Positions 1 to 24,021 of a stretch of DNA of 64,000 nucleotides are shown here, in pieces. Under the pieces are notes generated by a model, which saw nothing but the letters and a program-made list of their open reading frames with translations, had not been told where the DNA came from and made no database searches. Position 1 is the stretch's first letter. The number at the start of each line of letters is the position of its first letter. The translations under genes and the position numbers were made by a program. The DNA lies in assembly GCA_030063045.1 (NCBI GenBank), contig JAQSEB010000017.1, forward strand, positions 806,001 through 870,000. The letters run 5' to 3'. This DNA comes from Pratylenchus scribneri (Eukaryota > Nematoda > Chromadorea > Rhabditida > Pratylenchidae).

Positions 1-200
1 AGAAAGGGCAAAACACATTTTGGCGAACATTTCCCGGAAAGGGAAAACACATTTTGGCGAACATTTAATAAAAAGGGAAAAACACATTTTGGCGAACATT
101 TAATAAAAAGGGAAAAACACATTTTGGCGAATATTTCCGCAGAAAGGGCAAAACACATTTTGGCGAACATTTCCGCAGAAAGGGCAAAACACATTTCGGC
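1..200. repeat. Tandem repeat, roughly 38-40 bp unit
   Basis: About five imperfect copies of a unit containing AAACACATTTTGGCGAACAT run from the window edge to about 200. Copies differ in the linker (CCGCAGAAAGGGC versus AATAAAAAGGG). The array may extend left of the window. No coding role is visible. Confidence 0.85.
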
Positions 201-672
201 AATTGTGCTCAAAACAAAAATCTACTAAAAATAACTTTTGTGACAATTCAGAGCTCAGTTACTAGATCACAATTTTTCAAACTTTTCAATGATCTCAATC
301 AGCTCAACTTTTTTTTCTCCATTTTTGTCCATCCCATCAATCATCTATTCGTCCCAATCCCATCCTCCCAATCATAGTCCATCCATCCATCCATTTTCCA
401 AAAAAATTGATATTATTTGCGCGACTCGAACGGCCCTCCAACAATATATTTATATGCGTCATTGGGGGAATTAACTGGATCAATAATTGCGAAAAATTGA
501 TGAGCCTCAAAGGGGAATTGCCCCCAAAATAATATTTTAAATTTTTTTTTTATTTATTTTTAATAAAAAGATTTTCTAAATTCGCTGTAAATGTTCTATA
601 AAAGTTTGTCAGCTTTTTTTAAGCCAATGTTTTTACTTTAATTAAATTCCATCCATTTCTTGGCCTCCAAAA
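201..672. other. Intergenic, no gene seen
   Basis: AT-rich sequence with a short CCATC-rich stretch near 360-400. The only open frame (289-474) is low-complexity Ser/Pro/Ile and has no gene-like context. The segment lies directly upstream of the first gene and may hold its promoter, but no clear TATA box or other motif stands out. Confidence 0.5.
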
Positions 673-3600
673 ATGGCATCATCAGCGGAAAGAAGGGAAC
701 AATTGGAAAATCATTTGAAAACATTCCGAGAAATTGCAGATCAACGAGTGACCGAAAAGGTTCATTCAATTTTCTCTTTTAATGGCTAAATTAATTTTCA
801 AAAAATAATATAATTTCTTTTTAATTCTTATTGAGCACCGAATTTTGTTCTTTAACATAACCTTAAATAAAAGTAAACTAAATTCTTACTGTAGAGTATT
901 TGCAAAAAAGGATTGATCCAAACATATTTGGCTAGAAAATTATGGCCAAAAAATACAAAGGCTGCCCTATTTTGGCCTTTTTTCCATCTTTTTTGGTCAA
1001 ATTTTTGCCATTTTCCATCCAATTCAATATTTCTTCCAATAATCCAATGTTTTCCCCATAGATCACCCAATGGAGCTATCATTTGCCGGCAATGGTATCG
1101 GCTGCCATTTTCATTTGTCAAATTGCCAATACAATCATTTTCGCCTCATTCGCCTACAATTTTGGCAAACTTTATTTGCTCCTTGATGAATATATGCGCG
1201 AAACGGAGGCATTAAATATTACATTGCCAAATTCGAGTGTCCAATTTCGATATACGGGCGTAAATGCGGAAAGGATCAACGAAATTGATAATGTAAAAAG
1301 AGAGTATTTAATTTGCCAAAATACATTGAAATGCCGTAATGAGTATAGTATCAAAATTACCGTAATAATGAGTAAATAATGCCAAAATAATTTGTTGGTT
1401 TATTATTTATAACTAATGGTTTATGGGTTTTTCCTACATTCAGATTCAGAAAATATATTAAATGGGCTTATAATTTTCAGAGCCTTTCCTTTCCAGCAGA
1501 GGGTGGGTATTAGAGGCTGTGGGCTTCTAATAGAAGATTTTCAATAATCGGCTATTTTAGTGTTTTTTCGGCAAATTAAATTTCCTATAATGTAAATGAG
1601 GAAATAATTTTATCAATCCAAAATTCACAGTATCACGATCAACTATGGAATTTGTTCATTGCGGAGGTGATCGAGCTGATTTTCCCGGCCATAAATTTGT
1701 TCATGTTCGCCTGGATCATCAAAGACAAAAGGCGGCGACTTCCTTCGCGCGTTCAAATCATTTATTTGGTTATTTATTTTTTTGGGAAATATTTAAGGAA
1801 TAGGTCAAAAGTGAAATTTACGGGATGGGAAGGGAAAAAAGGATGATGAAGATAAAAAAAGAAAAGAAGAAGAAGAAGATGATAATGATGAGGAGAGGAT
1901 GATGAATGAAGAAAATCATTGTCAACTTCATCTCTTCTTCATCATCATCATCATCATCAGGGGTGGGGCTGGAATTCCTAATGCCGGAATTCCGGTGTTT
2001 GAGTTCCGTTCCAATTCCGAAAAAAATCGAGGCCGATTCCGATTTTTTTGAGTTCCGGCCCCATCCCTGATCATCATCCTCATCCTTTTTCCATTCCATC
2101 TAGAATATTGCACCAATACAAGGAATTGTATTAAAAAATTAGAAAAAATGATTGAATTGGTCGGAAACTATTCTTGCTTAAAAATAATATTTTTGATGTC
2201 ATATAATTTTAATTTGCCCACAATACTGACTGAAGAAGTGATTAGGCTTACAGTGTTTTCTCAAATGAATAGAAGTTCTATTGTGTCTAAAATCCTTCTG
2301 TATAGTGTCTACCCATGAATGCTTAATTATTGTGTCTATCTTACATGCTTAATTATGGTGCTTTTGTCTATCTTACATGCTTAATTATTGTGTATTTGTC
2401 TATCTTACATGCTTAATTATTGTGTATTTGTCTATCTTACATGCTTAATTATTGTGTATTTGTCTATCTTACATGCTTAATTATTGTGTATTTGTCTATC
2501 TTACATGCTTAATTATTGTGTATTTGTCTATCTTACATGCTTAATTATTGTGTATTTGTCTATCTTACATGCTTAATTATTGTGTTTTTGTCTATCTTAC
2601 AAGCTTCTTGGGGTGGGGCCCACCGAAAGCAGCAAATGGAGGGCCCACACCGAAAACACCAAAAATGGTGTATAGTCTATAGTGTCTACTAGTACTAGTT
2701 GAATGCTTAAAAATGCTTCTGTAATGTCTGCATAAAAAAAAAGATTATTTTTCGAAAAGAAGTTTTCGACAAATGTAATGTTTTTTTTTCGGTAAATCAA
2801 ATATTATCCTTTTTATTTTTATTTCATTTTCTAATATGCCATCATTCTTTTTTTTTCAGCTATGCCCAGCATTGGCCCTAATTCTGTCCATCACCCAGGC
2901 ATTGACCATCCACGTTTCCATCACTGAATCAATTTACACAATTCGATTTTTGTTGGCCAAAGTGCTTGGCATTTTGTTGGAAGTGAACAGGCAGGGCAGA
3001 TTACCCATTGAACAATTCTTTGAATGCGAATTCTTCAATGATGATGACATTGTGGTCAGTTAAATATTAATTAATACCATTATATACTCTTTTAATAACC
3101 CATGAGGAATTATTTTTCAACCAATAAATATTGAGAAAATTTGCGGTATAATTATTTAATTTTTGGACATTTTTGAACCAATTAAAGGGGATTTTGTAGA
3201 ACTTTAGGAAATTAAATAAACGTAATAAAATAATATATTTTATAGTTTACCCTCCTATACGTAGCTATAGAGGTGAATTATTTGAGGAATTAAAAAAGCA
3301 TATACGGTAATGAAAATTTTGTTAAAAATTATTTTAAAAATTTATTTTTCAATTCAATAGAATATAGACAATTTTTGTCGCTTAATTGAGGAAGGTGCTG
3401 ATCTCACTATATCTTCCGCTGTAAAATATGCCATAATATATATCAAATTAGGGCAATTAATTTGCTAGCATATCTCACCAAAATGGTACCAAAATATGAT
3501 TGAAAATTGATGCAACATCAAAAATTACTTCAGAAAAAAATTTTTTTGTGAAATTATTGTCTCTAGAATTTTAGTGGATATAAACCCCATAAATCCAATT

Positions 3601-4190
3601 TTTTAATTTACCATTAATTTTAGAAGCCACCCTGTGCCGGCCAAATCCATGACACTGTGTTGAGTAAATCCACTTTAACTGTGGTAAATTAAAATTGAGC
3701 TAAATTTTAAAAATTCTCTCCCATTCTTTAATAAGGTAATCACCATCCACGTCATTCCAATCATAATTTGCATTTATTTGCTAATTCGCAATTTGAAATC
3801 CCACAAATTGGAGCATTTATTCCTTTACATTGAAAGTGTCCCCCAACCCGGAGAACAGCAGCATGGAACCGGGAAATGGATGAAAAAACCGCCGATGAAT
3901 GTGTCCGAAAATATATTGGAAAAGGGTGGTGGAATACATCCAAAAATACCGTAATAAAATTTTATAAAATTTTCAATATTTTTATTAAATAATTTTTAAA
4001 AATTTATTTTTAAAATATTTATTAAATAATAATATTTTTAAAAATATATTAATGTAATTATTATTTTTAATAATTCAGGAATGGCACTGCATTCAATAAT
4101 ACCATGGGGCATGAGGAAAAGGCAACATTGAAGGAAACGTTGAATGATTTGTTGGTTGGATTCAATGTGAAATTCGTGCCGAAAAAGTGA
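673..4190 (+). CDS. Unrecognised multi-pass membrane protein, 345 aa, 7 exons
   Basis: I do not recognise the family. Exons: 673-759, 1062-1292, 1631-1768, 2860-3054, 3624-3683, 3736-3950, 4079-4190; all junctions are GT-AG and phases agree, giving 345 residues ending in a TGA at 4190. Four hydrophobic stretches suit membrane spans: one in exon 2 (starting near AMVSAAIFICQIANTIIF), one in exon 3 (around ELIFPAINLFMFAWII), one at the exon 3/4 junction (around ALALILSITQALTI) and one in exon 6 (around VIPIIICIYLLI). The N-terminus is charged with no signal peptide, and the loops hold few cysteines. The next gene on the same strand is another multi-span protein, so the two may be distant duplicates, which I cannot confirm by eye. 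Intron 3 carries a mini hAT element and a tandem repeat. The start is the first ATG in an open exon preceded by stops. Confidence 0.7.
1958..2069. mobile_element. 112-bp hAT-type MITE
   Basis: The ends are inverted: CAGGGGTGGGGCTGGAA on the left and the complement of CAGGGATGGGGCCGGAA on the right. Both sides are flanked by ATCATCAT (1950-1957 and 2070-2077), the 8-bp duplication expected for hAT elements, although the flank is also a CAT microsatellite. It has no coding capacity and sits in intron 3 of the gene at 673-4190. Confidence 0.7.
2310..2605. repeat. Minisatellite, about 32-bp unit
   Basis: About eight head-to-tail copies of a unit containing TGCTTAATTATTGTGTATTT followed by GTCTATCTTACA; the first and last copies are diverged. 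It lies in intron 3 of the first gene. There are no spacers of variable sequence, so it is not a CRISPR array. Confidence 0.9.
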
Positions 4191-5082
4191 ATAATTAAAT
4201 AAGAAAATATTTAATTTGGCGAAAAAAGAGATACTTATAGGTTATCTATGTGCAGATTTTTTAGTCTGTGGGGAAGGTTATCGGTTACTGTAACCGATGA
4301 ATCAATTTTTTAATCTACTGGGGAAAGTTACGGTAACCCAATGGGTCATCCGGTATAGGGTTAGGGTCAACAAAGGTTAGGTCCTCATCTACCGTATCCC
4401 TAACCTTAATCCCAAAACCCATATTGGGAACCCTTTCAAAACCAATTGCTCATAGATAACCCAAAATATATTATAAATTTATTGAATATGACGAGAAAAT
4501 TTTCGTTCTTTTTTATAGCTTTTCAGTGTTAGTATGGCTCAAGCATTGGTTTTAAATTTAGATTGGCTAGGAATTTTAAAAAGTCTAATAGCCAAGTTAT
4601 AATGGCCTCATCAAGGAAAAGATTATTTTTGGCACAAAATTTTATAGCCATTTTCAATGCTTTTTTTCGCCAAATTTACTTAAATTAAATAAAAGTCAAA
4701 TTTATTTTTTTTATAGAATTTTTTGTGAACAATTACCAAAATTGAAAAGGGGCGATCGCCGTCAATCAATTCCCATTGGAGAAGGAGGCCATGGCCATAA
4801 TCGAGAGGAGGATAATAAACAAAGGCCGGAAACTTCATTTTGAATAAACAAAAAATAAGCATTTTTGATATATTCTTTTATGTATTTGTACTCAAATGTG
4901 AATTTTTTTTAATAATTTCCATAATAAAATAAATTTTTCTCTAATTTTAATCACCATTTTTGGCCATTTCCATGGCAACCAAAATTAATACAATTTTATG
5001 TAAATAATTAATGGCAGCATCCTTCCTTGTGGCCAAAACCATTTACTTCCAAAATAACAATAAATAAACATTTCAAAAAATT
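4191..5082. other. Intergenic region with a probable degenerate inverted-repeat element
   Basis: No gene is seen. Around 4236-4463 a segment starts with GGTTATCTATG and ends with its approximate complement CATAGATAACC, and it contains several internal GGTTA repeats. This is the look of a decayed MITE. The rest is AT-rich sequence between two genes on the + strand. Confidence 0.45.
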
Positions 5083-8017
5083 ATGGTCAATGTAAAAAAT
5101 AAATTTGCCGAAGGCAATCATCCAAATGAAGAATGGGTAAATTATTTTATCATTATTTTAAAAATAAATTAATAAAAATAACAATAAAAATTGGAATAAT
5201 ATTCATTTACCCAAAAATGATTGAATTCATCTAAACTATTTCGTAACGAAATAAAAAAAATTTTTTGAGGTCATTTAATTCGGCCATAAATAGGTGTTCG
5301 AGCTTAGGGTTAGCATTAGGGCCCAGCAGTATGAGTCTAAGAATAAGATTAGATTGGTGGTTAGTAGTAATCTTAAGAAGAAGTCCGATTTAGCCTAATT
5401 ATTTGAAAAAATAAATTAAGAAACATTTTGGGTAAATTCAGTAATTTTTATCCATAAAAAAGTATTAACTATTAATTTATTAATCCATTTTAAATGTATT
5501 ATTTAGTTTATTTCGATGTTTCTTCGTTCCCTTGAATTGGAAAAGCAATTAAAATGGTGGCGTTATCCCAGCCTGAATATTGGATTGAATATTGTAAATC
5601 ATTTAATTAAAATCAAATTAAATAAATAATCAAAAATTAAGCCTTTCTGTTGGCTTTTCCTTTCCATCGGCTGTTTGGCCAATTTCAATGCCATATTTTC
5701 GCCGGAATTTTTTGAAATTTTGCAAAATTCTCTATTTGCAAAATATTCAGCCATAATTTTCTTTGGCCTCCTAAATTGTTTTGCCGTTGCCGGACTTTGG
5801 ATGGAATTCCCACTTTTCCTATTGCCAATGTTAGCATTTTATGTATGTCAGGTTAATATTGGAAATTTATTTAATTCCAGAATTATTTAAGGGCTTTGCT
5901 TGGATAATTTTTGTAATCAAATGAAGGCTTCTAGGTGCCGTATCGAATCGAGAATAGGGCACATTCGATTTACTATATGAAATTACAATTTCAGACCGGA
6001 TTAGGATTAGGGGTAGGGCGCTGGAGGCAGGATAGAAATCAAGGGGAAAATGTACTAAACAAGCTCATACTGGTTTGAAATTGAAATTTCATACAGTAAA
6101 TCGACCATTCTGGGTCGAACGAGCCTAATCTCGAGTCTGATAATGTCTAGAAGCCGAGATTTCCAAAATTAACCAAGCAAAGCAAGTGGACAATCCCGGA
6201 ATTAAGCAATTTCCAATATTCACTTTAATATGAAAATTAATTAAATCTGAATTAATTAAAATTTTCTATTTTTAAAGGTGGCATTTTCCTCGGCAACATT
6301 TTTCTATTTTATTTTTTCCCTTCCAGCATTAATTTATTTGGATGAAGTAAAATTTAAAATTAATTTAAATTATTTTTATTTTTTTATCAGCCTTTTTCCG
6401 AATATTATTTGTTGGCTCCTTTGCTTCCACTCAACATTTTAACTTCCAAATCGCTGATTGAAGTTTTCCCTTTACTTCAATCTCGAAGAAATGGAAAAGG
6501 CCAAAACAATATTAAATTGAAGAAAAATAAATTATTAATCAATGAGAAGAAAAAGCAAAGAAATGGTAAAAAAAAAGAATTAATTTACCGTTTTTCCTCT
6601 ATTAGTGGCCCCGAGGCTATTATTTTTCAGAGAACTTCCAGAGGAGGAAATTTATATTTTTACTTTTTTCCACTTAAAAAAACCTCAAATGGGTCTATTA
6701 TAAGAAGGAGAGGACTCATATTAGAGGGAGAGAACTCTTATTAGAGGGAGGGGAATATTTTTGGATGGATGGTACTATTATTAGAGGGGGGGGGGGGGTC
6801 TCTCATTATTCATACCTCCAAGAGGACCTCTATTAGGAGGGGGAGGGGCAACATTAGAGGAAATACGGTATTTAACATTTTTGTAGGAAGGAATAAAAAA
6901 TATTGGATTGACCAACTTCAAAAAAAGATGGAAAATGAGAAGGAAAATTATGAGGAGGAATATTGTTCAAGAATATTAATGGATGCTGGAAAGAGATATA
7001 CAAATAGAAGGAAAAATGGCGAAGAAAATACAAATATTTCGGAATTTTATGGACAAATTGCGGAGAGGAAAATTGTAAACAAAAATAATAAAATTAAAAA
7101 TAATTAATTATTTTTAGAATTTGAAGGAAGAAAAATCTACGGCAGCTGAAATTGTTCAAATGCCAAATGGAGAAGTTCGACGGAGGCGTTTTAAGAAGAA
7201 GAAAAAATTGGTGGAAAAAAGAAAATCGCAGGAAAGAGGTAAAAATATAGAAGGCAATTTTTGCCCCCAAAAGTAGTTTTTTAGTTCGCAAAAACCGGTT
7301 TTAGACCCTACAAACCTTATAATAATTTGTAGATCTCATCGAGTCGCATCTTTTTACATAGGTATCATCTTAGCTTAAATCGAAACTGAGGGAGATAAAC
7401 CGTTGAGACCATATTTCCATTTTTTAGTTTTAAACTTTTTAATTTTGGGTTAAAACCTGACATTTTATATACCATTTGATGCGTCTCGATGAAATCTTCA
7501 AATTTGATCTTAGATCTGTAGGGTTTAAAACCCGTTTCTGATTTATAAGAAGCCAAAAGATAATTTTTGGTAAAAATGGGAAAAAGATTTTTTCCATAAA
7601 AATGGAATTGGAAATATTAAAATTATTTTGAAAATAATTTATTTAGAATTATTAATTCCTTTGATGATGACGGACAAAAATAATGAATCCTCAACGACGA
7701 CGATGGAATTTGGCCATCAGAAAATTAATGGAAATGAACAACAAAATTATCAACAAATTCCGCCAAATGGAATGGGGAAAGAGCCACAGGGAAAAATGAC
7801 GGTGGAGGAGAATAAATGTAAAAAGCCACCGATACCGAGGCCAAGAACGTAAGAAATGAATAAATTAGAAATGAAATTACTTCCCCACAAAAGATCATCG
7901 CGTCCAATGTCTAACAATTTCGGCATTGGCTCAACAAAAATGCCATTGAATCAATTGAGATCCCCAACCACACCGATCAACAATTTTATCGAATTTTGCA
8001 GGGAAACTGAAGTTTAA
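5083..8017 (+). CDS. Unrecognised membrane protein with long basic tail, 409 aa, 9 exons
   Basis: The family is not recognised. Exons: 5083-5136, 5507-5593, 5642-5851, 6278-6346, 6391-6565, 6887-7074, 7118-7238, 7647-7848, 7894-8017; phases agree across all junctions, and the TAA is at 8015-8017. Exon 3 could instead end at 5842, also in phase. The N-terminal third has about four hydrophobic stretches (for example around CWLFLSIGCLANF, AIIFFGLLNCFAVAGL, FPLFLLPMLAF and ATFFYFIFSLPALIYL). The second half is hydrophilic, rich in Lys, Arg, Asn and Glu, with a basic run RRRRFKKKKK in exon 7 and a polar C-terminus containing PPIPRPRT. This architecture suggests a membrane anchor with a cytoplasmic tail, which is inference. 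Introns 1, 3 and 7 are lengthened by foldback repeats. Its upstream neighbour on the same strand is also a multi-span protein. Confidence 0.65.
5205..5455. mobile_element. Foldback MITE, family A copy (intronic)
   Basis: The left end TTTACCCAAAAATGATTGAA matches the complement of the right end (TTCAGTAATTTTTA preceded by GGGTAAA). The interior has TTAGGGTTAG-like stretches. The same ends and interior recur at 34006-34612 and, degenerate, at 48213-48450. It fills most of intron 1 of the gene at 5083-8017. Boundaries are approximate. Confidence 0.65.
5925..6180. repeat. Palindromic interspersed repeat, family E copy
   Basis: The two halves are inverted relatives: GGCTTCTAGGTGCCG and an ATTCGATTTACT segment on the left, and AGTAAATCGACCATT followed by TCTAGAAGCCGAG on the right. 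Related sequence containing CGACATGGTCAATTTAGT recurs near 13430, 45340 and (complement) 61360. It lies in intron 3 of the gene at 5083-8017. Confidence 0.5.
7264..7570. mobile_element. Foldback MITE, family D copy (intronic)
   Basis: The arms contain AACCGGTTTTAGACCCTACA on the left and a complementary TGTAGGGTTTAAAACCCGTT on the right, with outer CCCCAAAAGTAG-like ends. The same palindrome recurs at about 52471-52775. It occupies intron 7 of the gene at 5083-8017. Confidence 0.65.
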
Positions 8018-9344
8018 ATGGAAAACATAATAATAATAATAAAATTAGATGAGCTCGGTGATATTGCCGTAACCCCTTTTACTTTTTGGGAAATATTTTT
8101 TATTTACTTATAATTATTTTTGTGATAGTACAAATTACATATTGCATTTGTTCTGAAATCTGAATCAAAATTAAATGTTTCAAAATTTGCTTATTAAAAA
8201 TTATTGTTCAAAATATTCAAAAAATGATTTACTCAAATTTACATGAATAAACAAGAGAAAAATATATAGTAATTGGAAATGTTTTGTTATAGTTTTTGCG
8301 AATGAATTTTGGATTTGGGCAAATATCAATAAAATTTCAAAATTAAAGATGTAAACTTTTTATTGAATCATTTATCAAAATTGAAATTTAAAACAATGAA
8401 ATATCTAAAACTATTAACATTTTTAGAGAAAAATTTACTTTTTATATATTTTATTTGATTAAAATTCACCAATAAATTCATTGTTGTTATCTTGTTATTA
8501 TTTTTATTTTAATGTTTTGGAAGATGGGGAGTTGAGATGTATTTCTAGGTAAAGGGGGATTTATGATAAAGTCCGATTCGATTTATAGTTGTTTAACCGC
8601 TGATTACGCCGTCTTTGTATGAGTTAAAATTAATTCGGATTCGGTGTTCCTACAGCCTTTGGATTGTCTCAATCCCGCCCAAATTTCCTTCTTTTCAATT
8701 ACGATATATCTGCTCTTTTTCTTCCGACATTTCCACTTATTGACAATCGAGTGCATTCGATTCTAGTGCAGCCGTAGGGGGGTGCGTCCAAAGGCTTTTT
8801 AAGCGTCCAATGGTGCTTTAAGCGTCCGAAGTTTTTATTCATCGTAATTCACGATGCGTCCTCTCAAATTTTCTTAATTTGAATTTATATTATTTGACTG
8901 AAATGGTCTGGCTGAAAATTATCAAGCACTTGGCATGCTCATGAAAATACAGTCAATTGAACTTTCGAGTTTCGACCATCACTTATAATGAATTAGGCCC
9001 TAATATGAATATGCTCATTCAATATGCAAAAGTTGCAATAATAAATATGTAAAAGTAAATGAAATTCTTTTCCAAAACATTTACCGATTAAAATTAAAGA
9101 AAAATTACAAAAAAATTATTCTAAAATAATCATCGATGCTACATTTACCGATTAAAATTAAAGAAAAATTACAAAAATTATTTTAAAATAATCATCGATG
9201 CTCTTTAATTACGAGAATTGATTGATAGAGGAAATTTTTACGGAAAACTGTGGAAAGGAAAAGCTTGAAGAAATTAAAATTAATATTATCCAAAATATTT
9301 AAATAGAGAGAAAAGGTCGTAAAGTTCATTCTTCATTTTATCAT
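8018..9344. other. Convergent intergenic region with a 62-bp direct duplication
   Basis: This region lies between the 3' ends of a + strand and a - strand gene. No coding exon is supported. At 9079-9202 a segment containing ACATTTACCGATTAAAATTA and CATCGATGCT is present twice in direct tandem. Near 8770-8840 GCGTCCAA-like words repeat. Otherwise it is AT-rich and unremarkable. Confidence 0.6.
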
Positions 9345-21701
<12,357 letters not shown>

Positions 21702-23210
21702 TTTGTCTAATTTTTATTTTCTAATCTAATAAATTGAGTACATTTTTATTCAATTCTTAATTAAATTCAAAACATGATAATGAACACAAAGGAATGGCTT
21801 GCGCTTTGCAATAAAGCGCGAGAAAGCCTTGGCAAAAAAAGAAAAATGTTCTCACGGGGATTTCACTATGGGGAGATTTTTTCAAAACCCCTTCATTCTA
21901 TATCACTTTTTTCCCAATGCCTGCATATTTTCCCCTACTATCTCATCCAAAAAAAGGTCGATTAGGGTGACCAAGGCTATCTCGGCTCCCAAACTTAAGT
22001 TTTTAAATTCCAACTCCAATTTTGTGCTAAAGACTCTCGGCTACAAGATAGGCTAAAAATTTTCATAGGTTTTCTATTTTTTTCGAACACTTTTCTATGT
22101 CGAAAGTAGAAAAAGCCGGTTTATTAAAATCCAATGAAATGCCCTCGCATCTTCTCATTGTTTAATTCCACCATTCTCCCTTCAGTCGCCTCTTTCTCTT
22201 CCCCCTTCTATGGGTCGAGGTCGGGCAGCGGGACTCCCTTCTTTCACTCTGCCCTTTTTCTTTTATTCTTTTTATGCCCCGCCTTTTGATCATTCCGCCG
22301 AAAAATGACAAAATATCTTAATGAAAATACATAATGCCAAATAAGTTAATTGTCCCGTGTCCATCCCCAATGAAGAGTGAAGGAAGGGGAAGAAAATCTG
22401 ACTGAATTCTGAATCTGCTGCAATGTGCAATCCGAATTCCGCATATCATTCATAATCCAAACATTTCATGATACCGCCCTTTAGTAAGAAAGTGGAAAAC
22501 AAAATCCTCCGGCACAAAATAAAAATTTTCGTTTTGTTCTCAAAAAATAAAAAAATATTTAATCTCTGACCGCACTTTTTTCTCCTTTTCCGATATCTTG
22601 TTCAAAGCTTGAGGGTAATTTAAATTGGCTATCATAATTGAAATTACTGGATTGAAGGATGAAATTGAAGACATAGGTGTTCGAATAGATTCGAATCTTC
22701 CAGACTTCCGAATCCCCAACGCCGATGGTGTCTACAAAGATGAAACGTTACAAAGAATAGAATCATCTAGACCCAATAATATTGTATAAAAGTTTAGCAA
22801 TTGAATGGTAGAATGAAATTACAAATTAGCCTGCCCGAATTTTGCAAAACATAAATTAAATTAATGAATATTAATTTTAATATTAGCAGTTTAGCAGTAT
22901 TGGTATCATGGCTGATAAGTGATAATAAAGAACAAAATAGGCTAAAATCCAACAATTTTTTGGCAATAACATTCTTCTCTGGCTAATTTATATGTTTGTG
23001 ATTAATTACCATAATTCTCTCTAGTAAATAAGAAAAACGAATAATATATCTTATGAATAAGTAACAAGTAATAAACTTTGAAAGATTGCTGAAATATTGG
23101 TCAATGTCAAAATTTTTGATTTACTTCATTAAATTGTTATCAAAAAGAATAAGCTCATTATTATTTAATAAAAATATTAGGATGATCAAATCAAGCGTTC
23201 ATTCCCATCA
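21702..23210. other. Upstream region of the brm-like gene, no exon supported
   Basis: A pyrimidine-rich, less AT-biased stretch lies at about 22150-22290. Just before the brm-like ATG, on the - strand, AAAAATTAG precedes ACAAAATG and could serve as a trans- or cis-splice acceptor. No convincing coding exon was found on either strand. Confidence 0.4.
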
Positions 23211-24021
23211 TTAAACCACCATCAAGCATTCTTGGCTGCTATTGACCATAATTCCGCTTTCAATCTCATCATCGATGAATGGCCACGAATCAGAATCCTC
23301 AAAAAATTGTTTTTAAAAATATGTTTTTTTGTAAATTTTTACTTCGAAGCAAACACTACGAGAAGAGTCCGGAGTGCGTGGCGATGAATCCAGGGAATTG
23401 TTCTTGCTGCCATCTTTTTTCTTTTCATTCCTTAATTTTATTTTAGTGAAATTAATCGTAAAAAATTAATTCCAACCCCAAGCTAAGAGTCCAGAAAAAG
23501 AATCTTGGTGGTCGACGTTTTGTTTGTTCGGCTGCGGTTGGGCGAATTGCCTGGGTTTTTGTTGCCCCTTTGGCTGCATCAGTTCCCTCCATTCCCAGAA
23601 TTATTTCACCTTAATGAACGAATTGATAAAAATAATTAATATAATATTAATCATGCAGCGGATTTTTAGATTGTAAAAACGGCAAAATTGATATTAATTT
23701 TACTTTTTTTTTGTGAAATTTACCAAATAGATGGTTTTTTACATTTTTCTAATGATTTTCCCAGAAAAAGTTCCAAAAATTATGCTCAAACATTTATTTT
23801 TTTATCTATTTTTTCTTCAAATCAAATAAAATACAAACAATAAGTCAAAAATCTAAAAATCCGCTGCCTAATAATAATAATAATAATATTTACCATTTTG
23901 TGGTTTTGGCTGACTTCCAGCGGTTGAATTTGATGAGAATGAAGTGGAAGAAAGCATCGATGTGCCCATTTCTTTTCCGGATGGCGAATGGACAAAGTTG
24001 CGAACACGGGAACCAAAGTTT
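23211..24021 (-). CDS. Unrecognised Ser-rich protein, 3' exons only (partial)
   Basis: Four exons join in consistent phase on the - strand: 23894-24021, 23477-23609, 23343-23430, 23211-23297, ending in TAA at 23211-23213. The predicted 145 or so residues are rich in Ser, Asn and Lys, with the words NFGSRVRNFVHSPSGKE, RRPPRFFFWTLSLG and a final EDSDSWPFIDDEIESG. No domain or family is recognised. The exon at 24021 begins in phase 2 with an acceptor, so at least one upstream exon must exist. I could not find it with confidence in the next 3.6 kb; a stretch at about 24800-24890 is open but its donor phase does not fit. The neighbours are the brm-like gene downstream and a long repeat-poor gap upstream. 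The model is supported only by phase agreement over three introns. Confidence 0.55.

Noticed and set aside
2310..2605. CRISPR-like regular repeat
   Set aside because: Units are contiguous with no unique spacers, in an intron of a eukaryotic gene; it is a minisatellite. The same holds for 39270-39550.
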